Shown: positions 55,735 to 64,000 of the stretch, piece by piece
Layout of the letters: each line of letters begins with the position of its first letter
How positions within the stretch are numbered: the stretch's first letter is position 1
DNA from: Sanderia malayensis
Taxonomy: Eukaryota > Cnidaria > Scyphozoa > Semaeostomeae > Pelagiidae
NCBI GenBank assembly: GCA_013076295.1
Contig: RQOL01000699.1
Location: 5,208,001 to 5,272,000 of the forward strand
Direction of reading: 5' to 3'
Length of the DNA: 64,000 nt
Position numbers and translations under genes: made by a program
The notes under the pieces: generated by a model
The model's input: only the letters and a program-made list of their open reading frames with translations
Database searches by the model: none
Told to the model about the DNA's origin: nothing

Positions 55735-56944
55735 CTATGAAAACAATGATGGTACATAATAGTCAATATAAAAGTCCGTAAGTTTTTCTTTCAAATTATC
55801 CCAAAAAGCCTTGTCAAATCTTATTAATTCATAAAAGAGTCCATGAGCAGTCCATACCACAAAATAGGAATTAGGTACTCCTGTGACACCCATTTGAATT
55901 TGGCATTGCGTAAAATATGAATGGTTTCTTCTCAGAGTTAGTTGATTATTACTGTTTCTTGTTAGGTAGGTTAAATCACTTTGTGCATCCAATGGTGATT
56001 TGTCTCTTATGGAATATGGGCAATATATGAATATTTACTGCCTTTTTCAGTTGTTTAGCTTCTGTTGTAAAAATTATGGAGCTGTCACAAACACCTTTTA
56101 TGGCTGCAGTAACTTCCTGAAGAGATAATGAACATTCCATGTTGATTGTTGGGTCATATCTCTTCTTTGGGGAGCAATTTAATTCAGCTTTTTTCTTGCC
56201 TCTTTGCCCAAAGTCACCCCTGCCGAGCTTCAGATCCTTAATTTTCACTGGAGCAACATTCTTATTGCTTGGAAGCCAAGAGCATGGTTTAGAAGTGCAT
56301 GATGGACTATTTAACCCAATCCTGATAGCTGATTCAATTCTGAACAATGCTGCAGCAACATGATTACAGGTTTGAGATAACCCAGCCATGCATGTGCAAT
56401 GTGCTTTCATGATACCGCCACTTCTTTTTGACAAGCAAACCCAGAGTTTGTGATGAGTATCAGAAATTCTTTGAGATGGCCTACAAGTTGCTTTTAAAAA
56501 GCAAAATTTACTTTCATCTGACACAGCATGGTAAAATAATGGGTTCAACCACCCTGTTGTATAATAGCTGTAAGCTTTTGAGGTTTTATAATCACTCAGA
56601 TCCTTATTTTTCAGTTCACTTGGATGAAACGAAAGAAAATTAAAAATGTCAGGGTACAGTGTTGTTGGCCAGAGTCTAACCCCATCTTCTTCTTTTATCC
56701 AACCATCTTGAAGCTGAAAAGGATCTGGTAATGTCTCATCTTCAACTTGAAGTTTGTTGGCATATTCCATGGCTACCTCTTGTTGTACTTCTTCTGCTGA
56801 TTTTACAAGTGGCACATTGTTCTCGTGTGCGACGAACACCCTTGCAATAAGTTCTTCTTTGCGACCAGATACTTTCAGACCTCGAAGTCGAAGAAAATCT
56901 TTCAGTTCATCAACTTTCATCTTTGAAATAATTTCCAATTCCAT
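55735..56944 (-). pseudogene. SAP-SWIM-YqaJ nuclease protein with deleted core
   Basis: Frame 56944-55976 (322 residues): SAP domain at residues 1-40; segment with DLSDYKTSKAYSYYTTGWLN; SWIM finger near residues 180-205 (KAHCTCMAGLSQTCNHVAAA, C-x-C-x-n-C-x-H); SPSCTSKPCSWLPS region; and the linker before YqaJ. It ends at a stop in RQITIGCTK. A second frame (55992-55735) holds the YqaJ end (HSYFTQCQIQMGVTGVPNSY, FVVWTAHGLFYELIRFDKAF). The catalytic middle of YqaJ is missing, so nuclease activity is not expected. SAP/SWIM/YqaJ proteins are the accessory gene of ISL2EU-type transposons. Confidence 0.75.
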
Positions 56945-57644
56945 GATGCCTCGAAAGCTGACTTGACTTACCAGCTTACGAAGAAAGAGTCACAAAGCAA
57001 AACAAATATCAACAAAAAAATCGGCAGCAGAACGAAGCAAATGCGGTTGTATGCGTAGCCTGACAGAGCAAAGTACTCACAAGAGCTTTTAAAAAAGCTG
57101 TTCCCCTGATATCAGACTACGCAAAGACAGATAAAACACAGACAAAACTCAAACTTTCCTCGTATTCTTCAGCAATTCTTCAAGACAGACACACGATCAC
57201 TGTTGTAAACAAATGGTTGGCAAGAATCTTTCACCCCTAATTAGTACCCAGATCTCCGCGCGAAACAGAGGCCGCGAATATCGAATTGGTGTATTGCTTC
57301 CATAGTTCAAAAAAATGTCCTTGAAAGTTTTCCTTTGGTATCTTTGTAATTTTTTGTTCTTTACTAGTCTGGCTTGTATGGTAACAAAGCGAGACTCTTA
57401 CAAGACGAGATTATTTGGCTGTAAATATTTATGTGTTTTTAGCAAAGTGATTGTCTGTTCAACCTCGTACAGATAGTCTAATTCTTTGTAGGCACTTGAA
57501 ATTGATTTATCTCTTAGCTTGTACCAACACTTATATTCAACTGGAACCTTTCCGTTTTCACAGCACCTAACAATAAAACAAAACAATATAGCAATTTCCA
57601 GCTTCCCAAGTTCTAATGAACTCCGCACAAAATGGGTACACAAT

Positions 57645-57793
57645 CACAGCAAACTTTATTAACCCGCTATTTTATGGTTAATGGTGCTTTTTTATCCCTA
57701 TATATTTGCGTGAATTTTATCAATATATTAAACTCTATATTATCCCTAAATGCTTGTGAATTATCCATAAATTATCCCGAAATTTCAGTGAAC
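57645..57793. mobile_element. Right part of the GGGATAA MITE (copy B)
   Basis: Matches 15461-15607 of copy A including the right end CAGTG. The left half is absent because copy B diverges at 57643. Confidence 0.6.
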
Positions 57794-58160
57794 CACATCA
57801 TAAATCTGTTCACACGTAGATATTGTTTCACTTCCTTTGATGATTCCGATCGATTCGGGGGGGGGTATATTTTTGACCGCCATGCTCCTTGCGGTAGCAC
57901 CCCCTGGCTAATTTTGCCTCCGCAATCATGCTGAATTTGAACGCATCTTAGGCGGAGTAGAAAGAACAAGATTAATGCGAAAAAACAAATTAAACTTGAA
58001 AATTGAAATCATTGAAAAATTTAACATTAAAATTTACAAGAAAAGAACAACTATTGAAACAAAACCAAATAATAAAAACTATAAAAACTAAAATAATTGC
58101 AAACCATTAAATAACAAAGAACAGAACTGAAAATTAAAAATACTTTAAATGAAACTCAAA

Positions 58161-60685
58161 TTAAACTAAATACTTAATTTTTTTTAAAAAATTGTCCCCT
58201 ACCGTGGGGAGCGGGGTCAAGGCCAACTTGAGCCACACCCGCTCCAAAATTCCGCACAACGGGAACTGCCCCTCTGTATATCTACAATTGAACACAAATG
58301 CTGCTTTTATTAAAAACAAAAACGAGGACACCAGGTCCGACATGGCATAAATATTGTCCATAACCATAGCATAATATTGGCCGGACCTGATGTCTTTTAC
58401 GATTGTCAAGGCTGGATTTTTTTCTGCCATTGCCTGAACTGATTCTACCCTTTCCACTAGTTGCTTCTTGCACCTCTTCGGAAGAATTGCAGAGCTCAGG
58501 CTGGCTAGATCGTCATCTAAAAGAAGACCATAATTTATTTCAACAGGAAAAGGATCAGAGGTACAAAAGATACTAATGTAGATATAGATGAACTGTATAC
58601 ACAAGAATATTACCGTGCTGAACATTAGCGGCTTCCGCAATCTTCGCGAACATTTTTCGAAATTCTGCGTCCGAAGCACCGGGGTGCATTCTTTCAAACT
58701 CCATTTCTATCTGTAAAAAGCATCAGAATCCTTCGTACAAACGTTTTATAGTCAAGCATTGATGTATTTATGCTGGAAATTAAAAATGGTAAACTCACTT
58801 CTGCCTGCTTCGTCAAAACATGAAATTTGTTCAGGATATCCACAATTGTGGGGGCCTTCGAGTCCTTTGTCTCAATATACGCTCTGCGGTCCACGAAGGT
58901 GGCTTCCATGAAGCTTTGGACTCTCGGGTCCCCACATGTCATGTGTTGCAATGTCTCAACTACAAAAAAGAAAAGCACGCATAAGTTGCTGGTAGAATTT
59001 CAGATGACAACGGTGTTTTTTCTCAAGTTAAAAGTAATGCAATATAATACCATTTTCTGCAAACACATCTGCCTGCCCCTCTGGGCGCACCCCTTCTTTC
59101 CTTTTCCCCACGCTCTTCTTCTTCACCCTTTTTTCTTTTGGAATTACTAATTTATTATTAATATGCTCCAGGCATTTTACGATGGAGCCACCCTGGCGTG
59201 GTTTCGTGTGGAAAAGCGAATGCTAAAAACAACAAATCGATACATTGTGGTTGTAGAAACATACGATTATCAAGATTTTCAAAATGTTAAATAATGAAAA
59301 GCAACTTACGCATCCACCATCGCTATCGGCCATATCGGGGAATCTGCTAACCAAGTGACAGGCCAATTGTTTTTTTAAAACAGAGCTTGGATAACTAAAA
59401 GCAAATGCAAATGCGGTTGAAGGACAAAAATGAAATATTATAGATGGCTAATATCGCCCAATAACAAAAACTGCAAACCGCATGAAACAAAATTTAGATG
59501 TGCATGTACTACTTACAATTCGTGTTTCTCGCCACGACACCTCTGCTGATTTTCTCTGTGGAGAAAAAGGCAATGTTCTCGGCATATCAACTTTTTGATC
59601 TTGGATGGCATCTCCGCCCCCTTCATATACTGCTTTAGCTCGTCGATATGGTATTTAAGAATCTTTGCTGTGTCGTACTCTATGGACTAAAAACATATAT
59701 ATGTTATTACACCATGTGGAAATATTTGAAGAGTTAAAATAAAAAAGTGAGCTAGTGGGTTGTTAGACATACCGACTGGTACGACACAACAGTCTTGGGT
59801 TCTTCCGTTCCCTTTTGCCGAGCTTGCTCCTGCTAACAAAGTCAGAAAATGCTTTGCGAATATTGTGCAGGCACAATGACAATTATGAATTATTACCTTG
59901 GAATGTTCTCCAGTTTTAAAACAGATATATAATTACCATTGCAATTGCTAAGGCCCTTGCCATGATTTTTGGATCAATCATTTGTTGTTCTAAAATCACG
60001 ATAGTTAACATGTCATAAAGGCAAATTTTTATCACAGCAATTGTAGAAAGTTTTTTTACAACTACAACGTGGTATATGGCAATTAATGGAATGGGCAGCA
60101 GTAACACAGTGAAAGCCATGATATGACTGTTTATAAAAATAATACTTGCTTACCGAAGGCGGTTGTAGGCCATGTGCTGCAACCAGGCTGCTCATCGCCT
60201 TTTTCCCGTTTGCCCGAAGATTCTGGTGAAGAAATGAAATAACATGGCTGATGTTTAGGATGGCATTTAAGTTGCAGTAGATACAATTAATGTCCTATAA
60301 GGGAGATGAAAAATATGCTATACTAGTGGTGAATATAAATTTACCAAACATATTTGGCGGCGTGCTGTGTAACGGTTGAGATTCGAATTTGGCGCTTGAT
60401 CCTGAAAAACGAGACCAAAGTGGCAAACTCAGCAAAAGACTTTATTCTTGATTAGTAGCTGGAGTGTATCATTGGAAAGTTTAAATTACACTATTTACAA
60501 CTATTAGATTTCCAAGAAACAATATTTTATCAACATTTCGCAATTCTTGACGTACCGAGGTCCATCTCCAAATCTTCTTCTTCAACGCACTCTGTTCTTG
60601 AAATTATTCGAAAAGGGTTCACCAGCTCCGCCACGAAACCTTTCCTGCCTACATCTTTCAGCTCTTTGAAACTTTTTTGCTCCAT
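58161..60685 (-). CDS. 11-exon gene of unnamed family, apparently intact
   Basis: Exons by reading GT-AG boundaries: 60556-60685 (start), 60345-60401, 60154-60222, 59937-59989, 59773-59832, 59517-59686, 59310-59394, 59051-59222, 58799-58959, 58614-58710, 58161-58516 (stop). Lengths sum to 1410 nt, an open frame of 469 residues. Features: acidic N-terminus; Q/K-rich middle; a segment FYPSSVLKKQLACHLVSRFP; basic stretch RVKKKSVGKRKEG (possible nuclear signal); C-terminal block LSSAILPKRCKKQLVERVES ... AAFVFNCRYTEGQFP. The YPS...L...FP and F-x-F-N-x-x-Y blocks resemble unnamed SAMD-like proteins repeated in fish and cnidarian genomes; function unknown. First donor is GTACGT here, GTAAGT in copy A. 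Confidence 0.72.
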
Positions 60686-60722
60686 TTTGGTTTCGATGTT
60701 TCAACTCTGAAGATAATAATTT

Positions 60723-61260
60723 TTACCTACTCATAATGGGACCTTGAACGCAGTTGTGGTAGATTGGTTGTGGTCTCCGATTTATAAGAATTCTTGGTTC
60801 GACCAAGCCAAGAATTTTCATAAGGAGCCTGCAATTAGGCAAGCCAGTAAGGAAAGAAACCTTATTATTGTCATGTTCCAGAAAACATGGCTCAAAAGAT
60901 AACAATTCCAATTCAGTCCTCAGTTGGAAAACCTCTGACCTCAGTGATCTGTTGTCTTATTTTAAGGATGAGATCTCTTTCTGCTGCTCCATTTATTCAT
61001 TTTCATGGCTAATGCTAATTTTCTGAAGTTTCTTTATTTTGGCAATCAGCTCAGCTGTGCTTAGTGACAACAAGGAAGAATGTGCTTTCACAAACTTTTT
61101 CGTGTATTCTCTATCTCTAAAAAGCTCTGGATCAGGAGTAGAGTTTCTTCGTTTTTTTCGCTTAAGGAGACAAAACACGTTTCGTGGCCATGCTATGTGA
61201 TGTAACAACTAGAGACGAACCAAGAAGTGTTTTGAAATTCTTGTTAGGTTTTATTACTTG
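60723..61260 (-). pseudogene. Chimeric hAT-tail / THAP coiled-coil / HTH ORF (copy B)
   Basis: Same fusion as 18543-19080, but an in-frame stop after ISISHENE (near 60993) splits it into 61208-60993 (hAT tail and coiled coil) and 60911-60723 (MELLSFEPCFLEHDNNKVSF, LTGLPNCRLLMKILGLVEPR). It ends about 38 bases before the start codon of the 11-exon gene. Confidence 0.52.
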
Positions 61261-61322
61261 TTTATTTAGAATTTTTAATTGTTCCCCAAAACAAGAAACG
61301 ATTGCCTCGTTGACAATTTTAG

Positions 61323-61690
61323 TCACAGTGGGGGTGCTAGGCCTACCATTTCTGCAATACTATAGAGGTAGTCTCCTCTACCAAGGCGATATAGGCAAAT
61401 AGCTAGGCGAACTTCAGGAGAAATAGGTTCTTTAGGTACTGTCTTTTTCTGAAGGTGGGGTCTGATTCTGGCTAGTATGAGCTCAAATGTTACTCTTGAC
61501 ACTCGCAAAGTTTGCTTGAATCGTTTATTATCATGCGTAAACCAGACTTTGTCCCACCATCCTGTGTTTCGTGGCATCCTTCTGCATAACCGATTACGTT
61601 TTTTGGTTCATTATTCTTAAATAAGAGCATAACCGCCAAGAGAAGAGACTTCAAATTAAGCAATCTTTGCTGTAGGATAATTGCCATCCC
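61323..61690 (-). pseudogene. Harbinger/ISL2EU-type transposase N-terminal region (copy B)
   Basis: Frame 61577-61323: MPRNTGWWDKVWFTHDNKRF, LRVSRVTFELILARIRPHLQ and ISPEVRLAICLYRLGRGDYL. The preceding start (MAIILQQRLLNLKSLLLAVM) is in another frame by an indel near 61,600. Divergent from the SWIM ORF at 61872. Confidence 0.6.
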
Positions 61691-62500
61691 TTTTATTGAT
61701 AACTGTCGACGTTTTCAGTGCTTAGATATTACGTTATTCAGCAACAACAATTCAGATCGATCATTCACCGCCATTTTTGCAAGTTGATTCGAAGCGGTTG
61801 CTTCGATACAGAGAGAAGATGATATACATATTGACGTCACAGAACTCATTCTTTTCGGACCGAGTGGTAAAATGAGTGGCAAAATGGCGGTCACGAAAAA
61901 GGCGCCGGAGGAGAACGCCTCTTTTGAAGCTTGTTGCTTGCCTAATGTACATTACTCTGGTCTCACCTCTGAGTTAAAATTAGTTTACGACCAAAAGTTG
62001 CAATTTTTACAGATATCAGACCCATATCTATTGAAAAAGTCTGATTTTGATACTTCTCCGGAGCAGTGGCCTAAATTTTCTTACGCAGCCGTTTACAATT
62101 ATCTGGTTACTTCAAAAAGCAATTTTACCCATTCAAGCGCGCCACCTCCCTATAGTTGGCCTTCGATGTGAATGGAACAGCCATCTTGAACAAAAGTGGG
62201 GTGCGATTTTTATATCAATAATATCAATAACGTCCTGCAAACTCTTATTAATAGCTTCGTCCAGCTCCTGATCCATCCTGTGGACCATTTAGGCCAACCC
62301 AACTTCAACGCAAATAAATGAGATGCGCCGGAGCTCTAAAAAGGTGGGAGAGTATGAGTGAAGGATATTGAAAAGGTGTACGTAAATTTATACGCTTGAA
62401 ATCATAAGTTCGAAAGTTGAAAATGTGAAATAATCTATCTCGCGTTTTTGATGTATGCAGATCGTGTGCTTGATCTCAGCAATCAATTTAAAAATCCAAA

Positions 62501-63016
62501 TCAATGAAAAGCGCAGAAAGGTGGGAGAGTTGAATGAATGAGATGTTTGTATTCTGTAAGCTGACTTTCTTCAAAAAAACTCCAATTCTTGTCTAATGGT
62601 CCATTCAAATGACCAACAGCCTTTAGCAGTGCTGCACTGGTTAGTTCTCCTTGGGAATATCGCTTCCAAAGCTCAAAGAAGCGACCTTGCCTGTTTTTAA
62701 AGGCTTTTCTTTGGTATCTTGATAGTTTATTGTTTTTCACCAATCTTGTTTGCAATGATACCAGGCAGGATTCTTCGTAAAGTAACGGCAACAGTAAATA
62801 GAATTGGAGCGAGCTTCTGGAAGCTTTATTGTTCAGGCGTCGATGCCATCCCTCTACATCATTGTTTGTACGCACCGGTTGGTTAAAGACAGACCAAGTG
62901 TCTGGTGACCAAATACTGCCTTGAATCCATGTTTGTTCGACATATTGAACCAAAGCAGCTAATGGCGTGGTTGCTCTTTTCTTCAGCTGCTCAAATGCAA
63001 TAAAATTTCTAAACAT
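62501..63016 (-). pseudogene. MULE-like transposase C-terminal region
   Basis: 171 residues: RATTPLAALVQYVEQTWIQG, then WSPDTWSVFNQPVRTNNDVE, GWHRRLNNKASRSSLQFYLL, KLSRYQRKAFKNRQGRFFEL and LTSAALLKAVGHLNGPLDKN. R-T-N-N-D-V-E-G-W-H is the signature after the catalytic domain in MULE/FLYWCH-type transposases. A possible acceptor (ATATAG) lies just before the start, so it may be a last exon. The catalytic domain is not found in the window. Confidence 0.68.
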
Positions 63017-63054
63017 AAGCTATATTTCACAAAATCAAGTTCTAGTAGCCATAT

Positions 63055-63170
63055 ATAGAAATGTAACAGGGTGGGCGAAACGACTCAGAAGGTGGGCGGA
63101 TAGTCTTTGGTGGGGCGGATGAGAAAGTGTGCGGATCGCTGGGTGGGCGGATAGTCTGGCAATTTTTTTG
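63055..63170. repeat. G-rich short repeats
   Basis: GGGTGGGCGGATAGTCT and variants occur about five times, beside the MULE fragment. Confidence 0.6.
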
Positions 63171-63479
63171 CCAAAGTACGATACTGGCAGTATTTTCACA
63201 AAAAAGCCTAAGGAAGCTCGGGTCGTCGTTAATGATGATGGATCTGCATATGTAGGGGACATTATACTTGTTTGGTCGGATATGGGGAAGTCTGCTCTCA
63301 TGTTGCGGCAATTTTTTTATATTTATAATGTTTCTGAGTTCAAAGAAAAGTCTACATCTTCTTGTTTTTCAGAACTTTGTTCTTAGTTGGGTAACAACTC
63401 AAATCGCCCCACTACAAGTTGATTTCTGAGCTCTTGCAGATATTAATTTCATATCTGCTGATAAGAGTCCTTCACACTA

Positions 63480-63875
63480 ACCTGGGTTAGATTTTAGTCA
63501 ATATTTGGACAAATACACAAAGAGGACACGATTCTTCTAACGAGTGACCTTTGACGAGGTGACTTCTGCACTTTCAACGAATCAATTTTTTCTTGTTCCT
63601 CAAAGTTCTCTTTTTCTATACCAAGATACCAAGAAAGTCTGTCATATACCAAGCCTATAACATTGAAAATTTTTTTCGAAGCAGTCCAATTACTCTTTCC
63701 ACATGGATTCGCACGTGGAATATCGCGATCACAAGAACTCTACACAGCTAAAGACAATTTATTGGAGGACGAATTGCGACAATATTCAACGTTTTTGTGC
63801 GACCTGTTCAGCGTTATAAACATCGGAGGAAAGCCAATAAAAGCTTTGACTGGTCCATTTTATAACTGTTTACGA
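63480..63875 (-). pseudogene. DDE_Tnp_4-type transposase C-terminal fragment (copy B)
   Basis: One frame reads AIFHVRIHVERVIGLLRKK, matching the end of DDE domains of HARBI1/THAP-type transposases. Equivalent to 21684-22095. After 63,875 the sequence resembles copy A near 22,670 (GGAAATAT...GCATTTCATGCTATC) for about 35 bases, then diverges. Confidence 0.45.
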
Positions 63876-64000
63876 GATTTGGTAGAGAGAGTGGACGCTG
63901 GAAATATCTTAGCATTTCATGCTATCATTTGCAAGCATGGGTCTCTTGGAGCGAGAGGTCCAAAACACACCCATGCTTTGGAAATTTGGTCCTCAGTTCA

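Larger units (their letters stand above)
54912..57293. mobile_element. SAP-SWIM-YqaJ (ISL2EU-like) element with 558-bp palindromic arms
   Basis: Arms 54911-55468 and 56737-57294 are inverted copies, with no difference found by eye. The ends read CACCAATTCGATATTCGCGG on each side, with TA flanking consistent with a TA duplication (exact end ambiguous by 2 bp). The loop holds the rest of one YqaJ-type gene. The arms carry the gene's upstream region and its SAP-encoding exon, so the right end of an original transposon appears to have replaced its left end in inverted form. No transposase is present. Confidence 0.75.
54840..57643 (-). pseudogene. MULE-like transposase C-terminal gene split by a palindromic element
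   Basis: Right part (57295-57643) ends LQRYQRKTFKD...ELWKQY, and left part (54840-54911) begins YAKDEISTFSLLKAVSYLNG. Joined across the insertion they match, residue for residue in order, the uninterrupted MULE fragment at 62501-63016 (FELWKRYSQGE...LLKAVGHLNG). A frameshift precedes the insertion. The joined codons define the empty target as GGCATATTG. Confidence 0.65.
61872..63410 (+). pseudogene. SWIM zinc-finger protein of YqaJ-type, split by a MULE-bearing segment
   Basis: First part 61872-62140 (MSGKMAVTKKAPEENASFEA to SKSNFTHSS) and second part 63180-63390 (ARVVVNDDGSAY, then a shifted frame with HYTC-like and SHVAAIFLY-like content shared with copy A 20100-20270). Between them lie about 1,040 bp including a MULE fragment. 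Roughly 90 bp present in copy A (19,970-20,060) are missing at the junction, so this is a replacement, not a clean insertion. Confidence 0.5.
33431..64000. repeat. Copy B of the large direct duplication
   Basis: Same block order and orientation as bases 1-22,095, but longer because of extra elements at 35219-39023, 44698-46410, 54840-57643 and about 62140-63175. Sequence lost from copy A is retained at 33932-34094, 40960-41345 and 41707-43966. The right end is cut by the window. A piece of copy A at 22,096-22,665 appears to be missing near 63,875. Confidence 0.93.

Noticed and set aside
1..64000. CRISPR array, tRNA or rRNA genes
   Set aside because: No regularly spaced direct repeats and no cloverleaf or rRNA-like sequence were seen by reading.

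Overview
The window is eukaryotic, AT-rich, metazoan-type DNA made almost entirely of transposable-element (TE) sequence. GT-AG introns, degenerate coding fragments, and a mix of hAT, Harbinger/ISL2EU, THAP/P-element, MULE, Academ-like, BEL/Pao, DIRS-like, CR1-like and L1/Tx1-like pieces suggest an invertebrate. A cnidarian, possibly a coral or sea anemone, is my inference. No tRNA, rRNA, CRISPR array or recognisable single-copy host gene was seen.

The main structure is a large collinear direct duplication. Copy A runs from base 1 (cut by the window edge) to about 22,095. Copy B runs from about 33,431 to the right edge. The order of blocks is the same in both: small TIR element, hAT transposase, DIRS-like gag, SWIM-type fragment, C2H2/MULE fragment, Myb-like ORF, THAP exon, hAT tail, L1/Tx1-like LINE, Ulp1-like peptidase, DUF4371 hAT, MITE, an 11-exon gene, a chimeric THAP/hAT ORF, then a divergent Harbinger-like transposase and SWIM protein. 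The copies differ by many insertions and deletions. Copy A carries a BEL/Pao gag-protease fragment (3880-5109), short insertions at 8173-8406 and 10324-10504, and a 1.3-kb insertion at 20355-21683. Copy B carries an Academ-like element nested in another TIR element (35219-39023), a CR1-like LINE (44698-46410), a MULE remnant holding a palindromic SAP-SWIM-YqaJ element (54840-57643), and a MULE fragment (about 62140-63175). Either this is a true segmental duplication or the two haplotypes were assembled end to end.

The spacer at 22,100-33,430 holds hAT, THAP9/P-element and CR1-like fragments, then about 4.5 kb without recognisable genes, a pogo/Tigger-like MITE (31423-31708) and one more TE coding remnant.

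The most gene-like unit is an 11-exon minus-strand gene of an unnamed family (58161-60685, 469 codons before the stop). Its copy-A version (16004-18505) keeps frame nearly everywhere but has lost the exon-3 splice acceptor. The most unusual elements are the 558-bp near-perfect palindrome around the YqaJ gene, the Academ-like element with 234-bp TIRs and a TAA duplication, and several unrelated-looking elements that share CAC...GTG ends, three of them with TA target duplications.
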